From Syncephalis plumigaleata (Eukaryota; Zoopagomycota; Zoopagomycetes; Zoopagales; Piptocephalidaceae): 64,000 bases of DNA. The stretch is from contig JAIXMF010000004.1 of NCBI GenBank assembly GCA_025201365.1, forward strand, positions 1,054,001-1,118,000. The letters run 5' to 3'. This document shows positions 11,293 through 22,489 of the stretch, piece after piece (position 1 is the first letter of the stretch; the number at the start of each line of letters is the position of its first letter). The notes beneath the pieces are model-generated. The model had not been told where the DNA came from and made no database searches. It was given only the letters and a program-made list of their open reading frames with translations. A program made the translations under genes and the position numbers.

Positions 11293-12953
11293 TCAGAGGG
11301 AATGCGATAATATACTTGTACCAGTTAATACTAGCAGACATGAGGCGGAACTAATTTTTCGATGGCTTTGCCATCAACACTCGAGTTGCTCTTATAGTGA
11401 TTCCTCGTCACTCCTTTTTGGTTATCATTTGTTCACATGAATCTATGATAAAAAAAAGTGTATACATGTGATCTCGTGGCAATGAGGAACGTGTTTTTTC
11501 TCCCACTCGTCTACACTCATTAAAAAGTATCTCGGAATGGCGTGTTCATCGACTATAGTTGTTCAAACATGTCGTCAACTAGTTTTGAGCATAGTTGGCC
11601 ATTTGAGTGGGCGCTTGATGACTATTGGGGGGAAGGAGGGTGAATGCAGTTGATGATGGCACATGTAAGCCATGTTAGTCATTCTCGCCGGAAGATCAAA
11701 AAGATTCCAGTCCCACGTGTTGTCGTATACTTGTAGCAGTAATCGAACACTTGACTTGATTATACCATTCGAGACATGCAGCAACTACTGAGACTACGTT
11801 CTACACGTGTGGTATTCCTATTAAAGATGACTACAATGTACAAGTTGTGTGGGTACGAAAATTTGTATTTCTTGCATCGATTTATTAGTTCTATTTCATT
11901 GACAGGTGGTAACCCTTGCCACTACCCAATCAGTATTTGTACGCCTATCAGATGGAATTCTAACGGATCAGGTATCCATTACGTCGTTCATAGGAAATTA
12001 AACGAACAGTCAAAATAAATGAAATATGTTGACATGTTCCATGGTCGAATACTTGTTATTCTCGCTGTCTTCACACTATGACATTTGTCATTTCGTAAAA
12101 AAGAGTATTACGCCTTAGCCATGCTGTTTCATACTATAGTATATATTTATAAAGGAAACACGTCATGGCAACATGCATTGATGGAATAGAATAGAATGGG
12201 ATAACAATATGAGCATATTGATTCAGCTATTGTTCAATAGAATTATAAATAAGCGATCAACTCGATGATGTCTTACATGTCTCCATTAATTGTGCACTAG
12301 TATAGCATTAGCTTTTTATTATTCCAATTCGCTTCTATTTGAATTAACGCATTAAACAAATAAAAATACAAATAAAAGCATGACGGGAAAGAGTGGTAAA
12401 GTAAAAGGTACATATTACAACGAGAGCAGTAAACGCTTAAATATTGATAAATAAGCAGGACAGTGATAGAAAACAAAGAACTAGAACGAGCAGTAAACAA
12501 GGCTTGTTGGTATAGTAATAATAACGACAAGTGAGCATATAGATAGCTTAGAGCAAGAGGAAAACAAAGAGATAAATAAACGACATAGAAATAGTATGGC
12601 AGAATAGCTGCTATTGGGAATGTGTTTGTTAAAGTGAAAGAGGAAGTAAGTGGAATGTGAATGACACGAATAAGACGCGTATTACTGAGAAAGAAAAGAG
12701 AATAATTAGCATATAGTTAAGAGGAAGTAGACGTGTATTGTTTACTGACAAGTGGAATGTAGTTGGCACGAAGAAGGCACTTACTATTTAGTGGTAGGGG
12801 AAATGAGGTTGGCACGAAGAAGACAGTATGTGAAAGAAGTCAACGACAAGTGGAATGTAGTCAATACTAAGAAGGCAGCATTGGTAATGAAGTAGCGGGA
12901 AGCAACAATAAAATGAATTAGTAAATTGTTTATTTCAATGATGGCTATTATAT
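11293..12953. other. Intergenic region, 1.7 kb, no confident gene
   Basis: Short open frames exist on both strands at 11520-12020. One reads on the plus strand with several cysteines (YTCSSNRTLDLIIPFETCS, near 11735-11800). None is long or recognisable. AT-rich sequence follows from 12020 to 12560. Diverged direct repeats occupy 12649-12880. The region upstream of the ML gene (11293-11500) should hold its promoter. Confidence 0.35.
12649..12880. repeat. Diverged direct repeats (about 33-bp unit)
   Basis: Four related units begin near 12649, 12748, 12796 and 12848. The common core is AAGTGGAATGTAGT followed by GGCACGAAGAAGGCA with substitutions. Spacing is irregular (about 50-100 bp), so this is an old, decayed repeat family rather than a clean tandem array. 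It lies just beyond the 3' end of the subtilase gene. Confidence 0.55.
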
Positions 12954-15062
12954 CTATTGTTTCAGATGAAGCCCTGCGTCAAAGTGCTGCTTAAGATATT
13001 TGAACACATTGGCAGGATCGCCCTTCAAACCCACGTAGGGAACATGGATGGCAGGTTGTGTTTTAATCGCCACCGGTTGCACCTCGATATAACCCGAGTA
13101 TACCCAATTCTCGGCCAATGACAATTTGGGCGGTTCCGCGATCGTAACACTAACCGTTATGCTACCCTTGCCTTTCACTGTAATAGTGGCCGGTTTAATT
13201 ACAACATTGGCGTATTCTTTAACTTCTTGTGGTGGAAAAATAGCCTTGAAACTAGAATCGAACCCACGAACTGAAGGTGCAGGTTTATGCACAAAGCTAT
13301 ACGATTGTGCCACGTCTAGATTGTTGATTATCGTAAGCTGTTCCAATGTAACCGTACCCTGTTGGGTAACCGTTCGTTTCTTGCTATACGCTTCCGACGA
13401 CACTTCGATCGCCGAAGGAGACACATGCGTACCAGTGGTAAGAAGTGTGGTAGCATTAAGTAGGCCCGCACCTTGATGAGCAACCGGACTAGGAGACTCG
13501 TCGCCCGATGGTGTCAATGGCGTGCACGCATTCCTTAGCAAGTCTTTCACGCGTGCCACTGGCATTCGTGCTTCCTTTGTGACCTTATCCACGCCTAGAT
13601 GCTGGAACCACAGTGCGATCATGCCAGAAACGTACGGGGCAGCGAAGGATGTGCCTGTATCCAATGTGTAACTACCCTTCTTTACCGCCGTCGTGAGGAA
13701 GATATCCTTTCCAGGTGCAATCATATCAGGGCTAAGCGTCATATGTAGATTCGGTCCCCATGTCGATCCAGTGGTGCTATCGATATGTGGTGTAAGATCC
13801 ATCTTGCCATTGTCCTTAGTGAATATCCAGTCATCGTCTGGACGTTGCTGAAGATGATAATAAACGCTCACGAATGTCTCATCGGCAATGGCATAAACCG
13901 GTGTACTACACATAATTTCACGATCGGTATACATAAGACCTGGAGCCATAATACCCGCGGCACCATTAGCTTTTGCTTGAGCGATTAGTTCTTCAATGGG
14001 ACAATGGAAGAATGGAACCAATATCACTTGACCGATCGCCTTACTGAGGACGCATTGCTTGTTCTTAGGATCACCTTGCGGTAGCTGTAGCTTGATACCG
14101 ACTTCACCACCCATGTATAGCCGTTGCGCATTGGAACATATGGTGTCGTAATGAAGTGGATCTTTCATCGATTCTGCCTTGAAACGTCGTACAACAACTT
14201 GTCGTGCATCAGCTGTACCGACCGATATGACAGATGGGATATCGGCCGGAAAGTTTGTGCTCCACATAAAGTCATAATTAGCATTAGCCGTTGCAGCTAC
14301 GACAACAATATTATTCTTGGCGGCTTTCTCAAATGCATCTAAAAGATTTTTCGGAACTACAGCGGCCAGACCGCCAAATGACATATTGATAATATCCATA
14401 CCATCGGCTATAGCCATATCAATAGCCTTGGGTATTGCATCATGATATACATCTCTTCTGTAGCCGCCAATGCGATATGCACCTAGGGTAGCTTCTGGAG
14501 CAATCCCTACGTAATGGTCTGTCTTGGCAGCAATTACTCCTGCCACACCGGTGCCATGACCAGAGAAATCCATCGGATCCTTATCCTCGACCGGTGGGTT
14601 CTTGCCATCATACTTGTCGCCTACGAAATCAAATCCATAGGCAACTTTATAGCCTTTACCGAATCCACCACCAAGCGCCGGATGCATATAATCTACGCCA
14701 GTGTCAAAAATACCGATCTTGATGTTTTGTCCGGCTAGACGCATCTTGAGTTGAGCCACATCCACACCGGTTGCACGTATAGGTAGTAAACGTGTTTGCT
14801 GTCCGTTTGTATTGTGAAGTGATACTAACGGTCCTTTGGCGGATAAAACAAGATTAACATCACTCTTTAGCATTCGCCGATGATTACGATGATATGACGT
14901 GCTCTTTGCAGATGTCATATGCTCCTGAGTAGTCCTGCTATCCAATGGAGGATGTTCGGCAGAAGGTATTTGTAATGAAATAGCACTGCTACTACATGGC
15001 AAATACATCGACTGCTGAATACATAATGTCAAGGCTATCGTGACAAGAATTGTAAATGGCAT
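12954..15062 (-). CDS. Secreted subtilisin-like serine protease (S8, Vpr/PA-domain type)
   Basis: One intronless 702-residue reading frame. A signal peptide (MPFTILVTIALTLCI) and a propeptide lead into the catalytic domain. The triad is visible: Asp120 in IGIFDTGVDYMHP, His169 in DFSGHGTGVAG, and Ser472 in DTGTSFAAPYVSGM. Asn260 in VVVAATAN is the likely oxyanion residue. A protease-associated (PA) insertion spans about residues 300-400 (GAAGIMAPGLMY). A beta-rich C-terminal region resembling the Fn3-like domain of such proteases follows (to KQ at the end). The family degrades external protein. In mycoparasitic and saprotrophic fungi it is often expanded. The length fits fungal PA-subtilases, and no break is seen. 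Confidence 0.92.
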   Translation of the reverse strand: MPFTILVTIALTLCIQQSMYLPCSSSAISLQIPSAEHPPLDSRTTQEHMTSAKSTSYHRNHRRMLKSDVNLVLSAKGPLVSLHNTNGQQTRLLPIRATGVDVAQLKMRLAGQNIKIGIFDTGVDYMHPALGGGFGKGYKVAYGFDFVGDKYDGKNPPVEDKDPMDFSGHGTGVAGVIAAKTDHYVGIAPEATLGAYRIGGYRRDVYHDAIPKAIDMAIADGMDIINMSFGGLAAVVPKNLLDAFEKAAKNNIVVVAATANANYDFMWSTNFPADIPSVISVGTADARQVVVRRFKAESMKDPLHYDTICSNAQRLYMGGEVGIKLQLPQGDPKNKQCVLSKAIGQVILVPFFHCPIEELIAQAKANGAAGIMAPGLMYTDREIMCSTPVYAIADETFVSVYYHLQQRPDDDWIFTKDNGKMDLTPHIDSTTGSTWGPNLHMTLSPDMIAPGKDIFLTTAVKKGSYTLDTGTSFAAPYVSGMIALWFQHLGVDKVTKEARMPVARVKDLLRNACTPLTPSGDESPSPVAHQGAGLLNATTLLTTGTHVSPSAIEVSSEAYSKKRTVTQQGTVTLEQLTIINNLDVAQSYSFVHKPAPSVRGFDSSFKAIFPPQEVKEYANVVIKPATITVKGKGSITVSVTIAEPPKLSLAENWVYSGYIEVQPVAIKTQPAIHVPYVGLKGDPANVFKYLKQHFDAGLHLKQ

Positions 15063-15833
15063 TGGTTATAAAAAGTAAAGTGTGTAAATTTTATGCTATT
15101 GCAAACTACTTGTATCTAAGGTTGCTTTGAAGGGAGGATATGTTGATTTAAGAGAGTGGCAGTAAAAAGTGCGATAGTATATTCTGCTTTTGTTCCGGCG
15201 GAAATATGTATTCCATTTATAATGCTTTCATATTACATCCACTACAAGTAGAATAGACGGAAGTTTAAATTTAAAGCTTAAGAGGATATCGATTACCATA
15301 TCTGTATGGAATTAATGAGGAAATGGATGTGGAGAGTAAGTGTAATTGGACAACGTTCCTGTATAGTATGAGATGTTACATGCGCGAATGAAACAGCCAT
15401 AAGAGGTAAACGGTCATTATGTGCTATTCAAGTTAAAGAACCAAACCAATTGACTGTATAATTTATTATAGTAATTATTTATAGGTCAAACGACTATGTA
15501 GCTTCAGTTGACTGCTATAAGTGACAATATATTTATAGGAAGAGGAAATCAAAAAGTCTATATGCTGATGAGGGACATGACATGTCGGTTACAAATATGC
15601 CAGTTTTTGTTTGCTTAAAATGTATATGCCAACAGTGTGTTCAGCTTTTTCTGTTCTTGTATATGCAATATAATCAGCGTCAATAGCTACTTTATGCGTC
15701 AGTTCTACGAGCAAGTGTATACGCCATCAACACTAGTTAGCCTTGAGCTTACTCATACCCTGTAAATAGATACGATTTGTAGACTTTACGCATTATTGTA
15801 AATACGCATAGGTTGCGGTATAAAGTGTTGCAA
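15063..15833. other. Intergenic region, subtilase promoter
   Basis: About 770 bp of AT-rich sequence between the subtilase start and the 3' end of the glycosyltransferase gene. No coding region, RNA gene or clear repeat was seen. It should hold the subtilase promoter and the glycosyltransferase 3' UTR. Confidence 0.35.
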
Positions 15834-17570
15834 TTAGTATTGCTGCACGGTAAGCCAAACGTCTATGTTATGGCACGCCACCATGGCATACGCTTATCGG
15901 GGGTTTCTAGCATACGAATTGCACCAGGTATAGCGGCCATTTCCACTAGATCCGCTGCTAATGGTAGTCGTCGTGAGCTAATCTCGGCGATCTTGCCAAT
16001 TGCTCTATTTTGGAATGAATTGTAACTAGCTTGTCGCCTTCCACCAACTCGGACAACTTGTCAAATGCCATCGATGTGTCCACGTCGCGCCATTGTAGTC
16101 GTCGACCAATATCAAGTGCTCAACACGAGCAGCTTGCAATTGCTGATCGCCAATTACTGGAACACCCAAAATTGGCACCCTTGCCTCGATGGCCTCGTGA
16201 ATCGATGCAATGCCACAATGAGATACGAATAGCTTCACCGAGGGATGCTTGAGTATGGCTTGTTGCGGTGCATACGACACCATACGAATAAACGGATGTT
16301 GTCCCGCTAGCATGTCTTTCACGTTGTGTGTCATGGATGGTTTACCGGTAACGATGTTCCTGCTTTGAAACTCGTCCGGCATGAAGTCGTACTCGTTCTT
16401 ACAACGGCCCAAATAACACCGTCCAATAGACCGGCATTGTACGCGGTCGTAAATAGATCCACCAGTTTTTGGTATCTTGACGGCGATATAACTGCCAATG
16501 TACCGAATGCCATAAAGGCGACACGATTTCGATTTTCCAGGAACTGTTCCAATTCCGGCGTCATTGTCATGTTATTCTTGAAAGGCACGGGACCGATATG
16601 TAATACATGTGCACCATGTGCAATAGGCGGCTAACATAATGAAGAAAGGAACATTCATGTTAGTTAGGATGTAGTAGTAGTAGTAGATCACGCTTGTTCA
16701 ATCAACTTACCTCAAAACCCGGGAATGTACCAACAAGTACTAGTGCTTGGTCATAACGGGATGCTGCTCCCACATGTGGTTCCACTCCTGCTAGTAGTTG
16801 TTTCTCCCGATGAGCGCGTAGACCTGGACGATTGTTCAAGTATTGCGTCAATAGTCCAACTGTTTTATCGTAAAAGCGTTCTGCAAACGACATATGTTCC
16901 AAGGTAATGGGGAATGTTCCCGCTATTGCTGGTATATACGAGGCTCTGAAATAGTCTAGAAATACATACACAATTGCCATCATTGTTAATCATCGTCTAC
17001 GCAATTGTAATATCAACTTACCAAAGTATTCGGATGAAATGGTACTAATCACTAGGCCAATGTCAAGTTTATGTGCGGCATCCATACAAGCATACGCTAC
17101 ACAGTCGCATACGGCAACATCAATCGCTGGACTGTCGTCCCATTGACCACTCATTACGCGATAGAGAATGTCGTATTCCAAATTATAATTGAGGAGAAAT
17201 CCTTCATGCGGCATTGCATGTGCCAACTCCGTGTCTTTCGCATCATCAAGTGTGGCAAGTGATCCTACCCAAGTCTTTATATTTCCTGCTCGCCTATCTT
17301 TACTCCATAGCCGATTTGCCTCACTTTCGACAGGTAGGACGACCATACGAGGTTGTCGTCGTATGCAACATAAGTGATATGATGGCCACGAGTTATTAGT
17401 TCTTGTCCAGTTTCAAGCATCGGGTGAGCATGTGTACGCGTGCACACGGATGTGGCGATAAGGACTTGATGCGATTGTGTATGACCATGACCAGGAGTTG
17501 CTGGCAGTGCTAGCGCCGATAACAAGAACAAACAACGTACGAGTAGAGTGAGCATATTAATGCGGGACAA
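15834..17570 (-). CDS. UDP-glycosyltransferase (family 1, animal-type UGT), frame interrupted in several places
   Basis: Three exons (about 17570-17022, 16965-16713, 16631-15834). A signal peptide (MLTLLVRCLFLLSALALPA) precedes a luminal N-terminal half with HHITYVAYDDNL. The C-terminal half has the UDP-sugar binding region FVSHCGIASIHEAIEARVP then ILGVPVIGDQ, and the end reads PLAADLVEMAAIPGA...RMPWWRAHNIDVW. UGTs transfer sugar from UDP-sugar to small lipophilic acceptors. No C-terminal membrane anchor is seen after the final block. Conserved sequence jumps frame near 17283, 16402, 16115, 15994 and 15872. Each jump is a single missing base next to a short run, and conserved text resumes at once. 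It is therefore either a young pseudogene or, more likely, a gene with sequence errors. Confidence 0.75.
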
Positions 17571-18246
17571 GGGAAAGTAGTATTTGGTAACTAATGCTTG
17601 TTTGCCTAGTAGGGTGCGTTATCGAATGGACTTTTATAGTCGTGATCTGCCTTTGGACATTAAATTGGAGAAGACGATGTGTGTGCGTGTATACGTGTGT
17701 ATGAGATGCGTTGCAATCTATTCGCACAACCCTTGCTATTGACGATTTACCAATTAGTAGCTGCCTCATCCCATCTTAATGACTCTCGTCCTACATAAAC
17801 CTGTCATAGTGCTCTATAATTGATAGGACGGATGTGAGTTAAGTATCTCCGTTTGACTCATTAATATAGTCTATGAGTCAACATGTACATACGCAATACA
17901 CATATTACTATAGGCTTATTGACTAACAGGTGGATATCGCGTTATTTTAACCATTGCCGATAATAGCGTTGAATGAAATTGGTTTGTTGGACGTGTAGCA
18001 AGCTACTACTATTATTATTATCATGGACATATTGGTATGGCATATGTTGTGCACCATGAATTATTGCCCGAGAGAAAAGGCGAATGTTGTAACCTGTATT
18101 TACACGTGCATTGTCCGACCTGACATATTTTAATATGATATCATCACTAATGGTTTCTAATACGACACTTATTACTCATCCACCCTCATCCTCCACCTTC
18201 TTCCTTCTTCCTTCTTCCTACTTCTCCACCATCTATCACACCTAAT
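17571..18246. promoter_or_regulatory. Divergent promoter region, UGT / steroid 5-alpha-reductase
   Basis: About 675 bp between two divergent genes. A pyrimidine-rich tract (CCTTCTTCCTTCTTCC, near 18196-18222) precedes the reductase start, as is common for fungal promoters. A GTGTGTGCGTGTATACGTGT stretch lies near 17680-17700. No further gene was seen. Confidence 0.35.
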
Positions 18247-19285
18247 ATGATGTCTTTAGCAACCACCAAGTTTACGAATCAAGAGGATATCTATCAGTGC
18301 TTACTGGCAGTGTTCCTCATAGCAGCACCCGTGATATTTATAGGTTCGCAACTCATGCCCGCCCTCTACGGTAAGTGGACCAGATGTCATATCAATTATC
18401 CTGAAGTATGCTGCTAAACAAGTGTTGCTTGCAGGTCGAATAGTTCCATCAAAGTATCGTAGTTGCACCGTATCAGGTAGAATAGCATGGTTTCTCGGCG
18501 AGATTGTGTCTCCTATATCGTTATTATGCGGCGTAGCAGGATATAATTTCCTTCATCTCGACTTGCAGCCCATTCAACACGATGCAACTTATGGATCCAC
18601 CATTAAGCGAGATGTTAACGATCATCCTAGGATAAGCTACTTATCCTACATGTTAATTTGTCTTTGGCTATTCCACTACATTAATCGAAGTATCATTTAT
18701 CCTCTGCGAGCAGTACACATGTCGCCGATACCACTACCTACCATCGCGTTTATGGTATGTTTCAATTACATTAACGGATGGACTAACGGCTACTCTCTAC
18801 GCAAATCCGATATGACATCATCGCACATGACCCTTCATTCGAGTAGTGTCACGGATTGGCTTCGCTGTTTAATTGGGCTCAGCCTATTCTGCACGGGATT
18901 CGCACTTAATGTCTACAGCGACAATCAGTTGCTGGCCATGAAGCGTCGCTCGTTATCATCCTCGAACAAGCAACGTGAGAATGACGATGCTGATGATGAT
19001 GATGATGTGAAGCAGAAGGAACCACTGAATAGCAGCCACTATACTAGCAAATACTCTATTCCTCATGGTGGTATGTTTGAACTGATCAGTTGTCCGCATT
19101 ATCTAGGCGAAATGATTGAATGGACAGGCTGGGCACTCGTAGCTAATAGCCTGCCTGCCTATCTATTCGTGCTTAACACGTTAGCCAATCTTATACCACG
19201 AGCATTAAAGGTGCACGCATGGTATCGCGAGACATTTCCTAACTATCCTCCACAACGACGAGCTATTATACCATTTATTCTCTAA
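18247..19285 (+). CDS. 3-oxo-5-alpha-steroid 4-dehydrogenase (SRD5A family)
   Basis: Two exons (18247-18370 and 18435-19285) join in frame into about 324 residues. The first exon encodes a membrane helix. The second has several more hydrophobic segments and the diagnostic C-terminal domain: HGGMFELISCPHYLGEMIEW, then TLANLIPRALKVHAWYRETF and PNYPPQRRAIIPFIL. This NADPH-dependent ER membrane enzyme reduces the delta-4 double bond of 3-oxo-steroids. Distant members act on polyprenol or enoyl-CoA, but the C-terminus here is closest to SRD5A1/2. An acidic, Asp-rich insertion (residues near 180-200) is unusual. Fungi of the main crown rarely carry this subfamily, so the acceptor is probably a sterol but unproven. 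Confidence 0.85.
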
Positions 19286-19309
19286 TCAACATAGCATATT
19301 ACTTTATAA

Positions 19310-19362
19310 TTACTAATACTACTAATACTACTAATACTACTAATTCTAATACTACAAATAAA
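19310..19362. repeat. ACT/AAT trinucleotide microsatellite
   Basis: Imperfect run of ACTAAT units just after the reductase stop codon, probably in its 3' UTR. An AATAAA signal follows at about 19355-19362. Confidence 0.6.
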
Positions 19363-19539
19363 CCATTATTACCACTTTATTGTTGTTATCGTTGTTACTA
19401 TTGTGCAATTGGCCGTGAACCAAATAGAAAAGGGGAAGCGCGGAGTCTGGTCACCAGTTATCGGCTACAGTTTTATGGAAGTCGAGTAAACACCATTGAA
19501 AGTGGTTCACATTTCACACCTTCTTTCTCTTTTAACAGT

Positions 19540-20946
19540 ATGGATTTCGTTACTGTCGAATCAAGCGCATTACCGTCTAGCCTATATCGTCGCCTTGTAA
19601 AACGACAAACCGCAATGCCGCTACCACCACTGACACCTGCATCTTCGCCGCGCATGTCTGACCAACGTGTGATATCGCTACTTGCACCGGCAGCCTCGTC
19701 CACGGGGAGTGGTATCCACAAGAGAACTGCTCATTCATCGCGTTCTCGACGGTTAGACTTTACCGCGCTATCCGATAGAAAGGATAGTAGGGGCGGCTAC
19801 CAGCATAAAACGGAAACGAAGCGTAATTTACAAACAAGACTTACACGCGGACTATTGGCTTCATGCTTGAGTATTGGTGAGGAGGCACTACTGAACGCAG
19901 TGCAACAGGATGACATTGGACGAGGTTAGTGCAAGCAATTATATTATTGAATAATAATGCGGAAGATGATGATAAAAACTAAAACAGAGTAAATTGTATG
20001 ATAGCTATTGGTTTGTTAAGGGAAGGCATCACATCCACTTGTCGTGATAGTAATGGACGTACACCACTACACTGGGCGGCATCTCGTGGCAATGTTGAAC
20101 TGATGCGAGCATTGATCGAGAATGGAGCTCAAGTAAACGCACGCGATACCAATGGAAATAGCGCGTTACATCTTGGTATGTAAACTACGCAGAATGTATT
20201 CGATAGACTAAAACTGACCATTGATGACAACAACAACAACAACTACTACTACTACTACTATTAGCGGTTATATCAAATCATGTTGAATGTGTACTTTTAC
20301 TACTACATGCAGGTTAGTAGATGATAGTATGTAAATGCATATTATTCTAATTAATGACAATGGAAACTATCATAATATACACACGTATAGGAGCACTTGT
20401 AAATGCATCAGATAAATCATGTCGATCACCGTTAGATATGGCACGCTCTCGACTTGCTTTATTACGACGATTACGACACATGAGACGCAAAGCAACAGCC
20501 TTGCCTAAGGATGAAGAAGAAGACGATGACAATGAGACTATGGAGCAATTAACCGAGAGACGTAATACAGTTAAACAAATGGAACAAGTAAGGATTGATT
20601 GATTGATTGATTAACAGACTAATCTATTGATTAATTAATCTACTCATTGATTTAGATTATTAATTTATTGCGTCATTACATTTGTTTACGTCGTCCAACC
20701 GTTGGTCATCGACTTGATGCGGGTGCTACAGCCGAGTTAACCGTATCTTCATTGGATGCGATTACAGATCGACTACGAATGGTGGCATTACAAAGTGAGC
20801 CAGATGAGAAGGCACAACCTGCCGCCGTAACTAGTAAAGCATTAGATGTTGATGACACGAATGATCGGTCATCTAATGCTACAGAGGCTGAAACTGAACT
20901 GCTTATAAATGATTTACAAACCATGTTGAATCAATTCGAGCTATGA
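19540..20946 (+). CDS. Ankyrin-repeat protein, ANKRD54-like
   Basis: Five exons (19540-19924, 20005-20175, 20265-20312, 20391-20587, 20656-20946) join in frame. A basic, Ser-rich N-terminus leads to about three ankyrin repeats: LLREGITSTCRDSNGRTPLH with WAASRGNVELMRALIENGA, then VNARDTNGNSALHLG, then a third ending NASDKSCRSPLDMARSR. The C-terminal helical region (IINLLRHYICLRR, then ITDRLRMVAL and LLINDLQTMLNQFEL) matches the layout of vertebrate ANKRD54, where ankyrin repeats are followed by a conserved helical tail. ANKRD54 binds SH3 proteins and shuttles through the nucleus. A role in this fungus is unknown. Introns are short, and the third exon is only 48 nt. Confidence 0.75.
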
Positions 20947-21015
20947 GTACTTGCTCGATATACGCTAACTAGGACTGGTTCGTAAATTGTTCAATTTTGT
21001 CTCGTAGAATAGTTA

Positions 21016-21039
21016 TGTGTGTGTGTGTGTGTGTGTGTA
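21016..21039. repeat. (GT)n microsatellite
   Basis: Clean dinucleotide run in the space between two convergent 3' ends, just before an AATAAA signal at 21055-21060 for the ankyrin gene. Confidence 0.8.
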
Positions 21040-21169
21040 GATTTGTATTGTTTGAAATAAATCATCATCATTATAGTAATAGTAAAAGTGAATCTAGACA
21101 AGAATATAAAAGCATTACGATTTATCTATCTAGTATGAAAGGATAACGGGAATGAAAAATAAACACAAC

Positions 21170-22124
21170 TCAAGCATAATAATTTACGGTAAGCTGTTTC
21201 GCCAAATCGCTAAATGTATCCTGACCAGTTTCTAATGAGTCAATAAGTAGCGCCAGTTTATGCTCATCCAACTCCTCCTGTTGTCGTAATTGCTCCAGAT
21301 CATCGCCGAATGTATCTGTTACGGTGGACATGTAGTAATCCCGGAACTTCTCCTTTATAGTGTCATTTTGCGATTTATCACGTTCTGCCTTCTCGATCAA
21401 TGTTTGTCGATGTAATTTGTCTTCGATCAAGCTATACACTCTGTCTACCTCTTGTTTTAACGCTAACAACTGGTAAGACTGCGTTAAAATGGAATCAGAC
21501 GTGCTAATAGATGAATTGTTCTATGATTAAACAAGTATATTCATTACAGTATAAGTGTTATAATAAAAGTATTGATGCTTATTACTACTACTACTACTAC
21601 TAACCTTTCGTATTATTTCATTGGTAAAATCATACTTTTCCGTAGTAGTACGCTCACTACATAACGTGTTCTTAATCTGATTCAAGCTTTGAAGCTTTGA
21701 TTGAATCAATCGCTCGTCTATCAAAGTTAATACAGTGCAGACAATTCGACTATTAATGATATATATATACATACCAAACGAAGATGTATTATTTGCATTT
21801 CGTAGTTCAGCTGCCATTTGTTCCACCTTCTCTGTGAATGTTAACAACATCGAAGTTGACTAATAAATATACATTAGTCAATGTATTACGGTGTGTACCA
21901 TATCAATTACAGTACCGGTAGATTACACCCTTGTGTAGTATTACGTGTAATTACTTTCTGGTCATCCTCCTTATCTTCTAGCATATGGTCCTCGTTATCG
22001 GAAGTACATTCCTCCTCTTCTGGCTCTGAAACATGCATCTATTCACTAATGGTTAGACGTGGCTAATATCGAACTAGTAGTCAATTACCATATCCTCATT
22101 AACATCATTAATGGTAGAATCCAT
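21170..22124 (-). CDS. Coiled-coil protein with C-terminal Rsa3-like domain
   Basis: Six short exons on the minus strand, starting MDSTINDVNEDM at 22124. The next exon is acidic (HVSEPEEEECTSDNEDHML). Helical exons follow: LTFTEKVEQMAAELRNAN, DERLIQSKLQSLNQIKNTL, then LALKQEVDRVYSLIEDKL. The last exon has FRDYYMSTVTDTFGDDLEQL and KLALLIDSLETGQDTF. This C-terminal stretch of about 50 residues resembles the ribosome assembly protein 3 (Rsa3) domain of 60S pre-ribosomes. A coiled-coil kinetochore-type protein is the main alternative. The function is therefore tentative. It is convergent with the ankyrin gene and divergent from the methyltransferase-like gene. Confidence 0.55.
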
Positions 22125-22489
22125 CTTGTTACTAAGTATTGGCTAGATTCCAGAAATGACTTGATACAATAAACGCGAGTACTGCACGTTGACCAGGTCA
22201 ATAGTATAACAATAGGAGAGCAAAAAAAACAAAAAATATATAGAACGGAAAAATCTATTTACGTCCACTTGGCTACGGTTAGGGAAAAAAAGACCGTGTC
22301 ACATTTAAAACCGTATTTCACATTTTCCATCATGAAGCGTGTGTCTAGCACAAGCAATTTTATGTTCTATATTCGATATATCCTCATTTAACAATCCTAT
22401 ATGTATATGGTTTATAGCTCGCGTCTCTTGTTTATTTGCAATATTTAGTCATATTGTTATTAGTTGGTTATTCAGTTAAACGTTGTAAC

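Noticed and set aside
11714-11719. Other CACGTG hexamers (also near 55488 and 47766) as Cbf1 sites
   Set aside because: They lack the full RTCACRTG context or lie away from a plausible promoter; single hexamers are expected by chance in 64 kb.
11520-12020. Possible cysteine-rich secreted protein on the plus strand or WNLF-containing ORF on the minus strand
   Set aside because: Both are short, lack a start with signal peptide, and neither can be preferred; left as intergenic.
15834-17570. UGT gene as a clear pseudogene
   Set aside because: All frame changes are single missing bases next to short runs, with no premature stop otherwise and conserved motifs kept. The same kind of slip occurs in many essential genes of the window.
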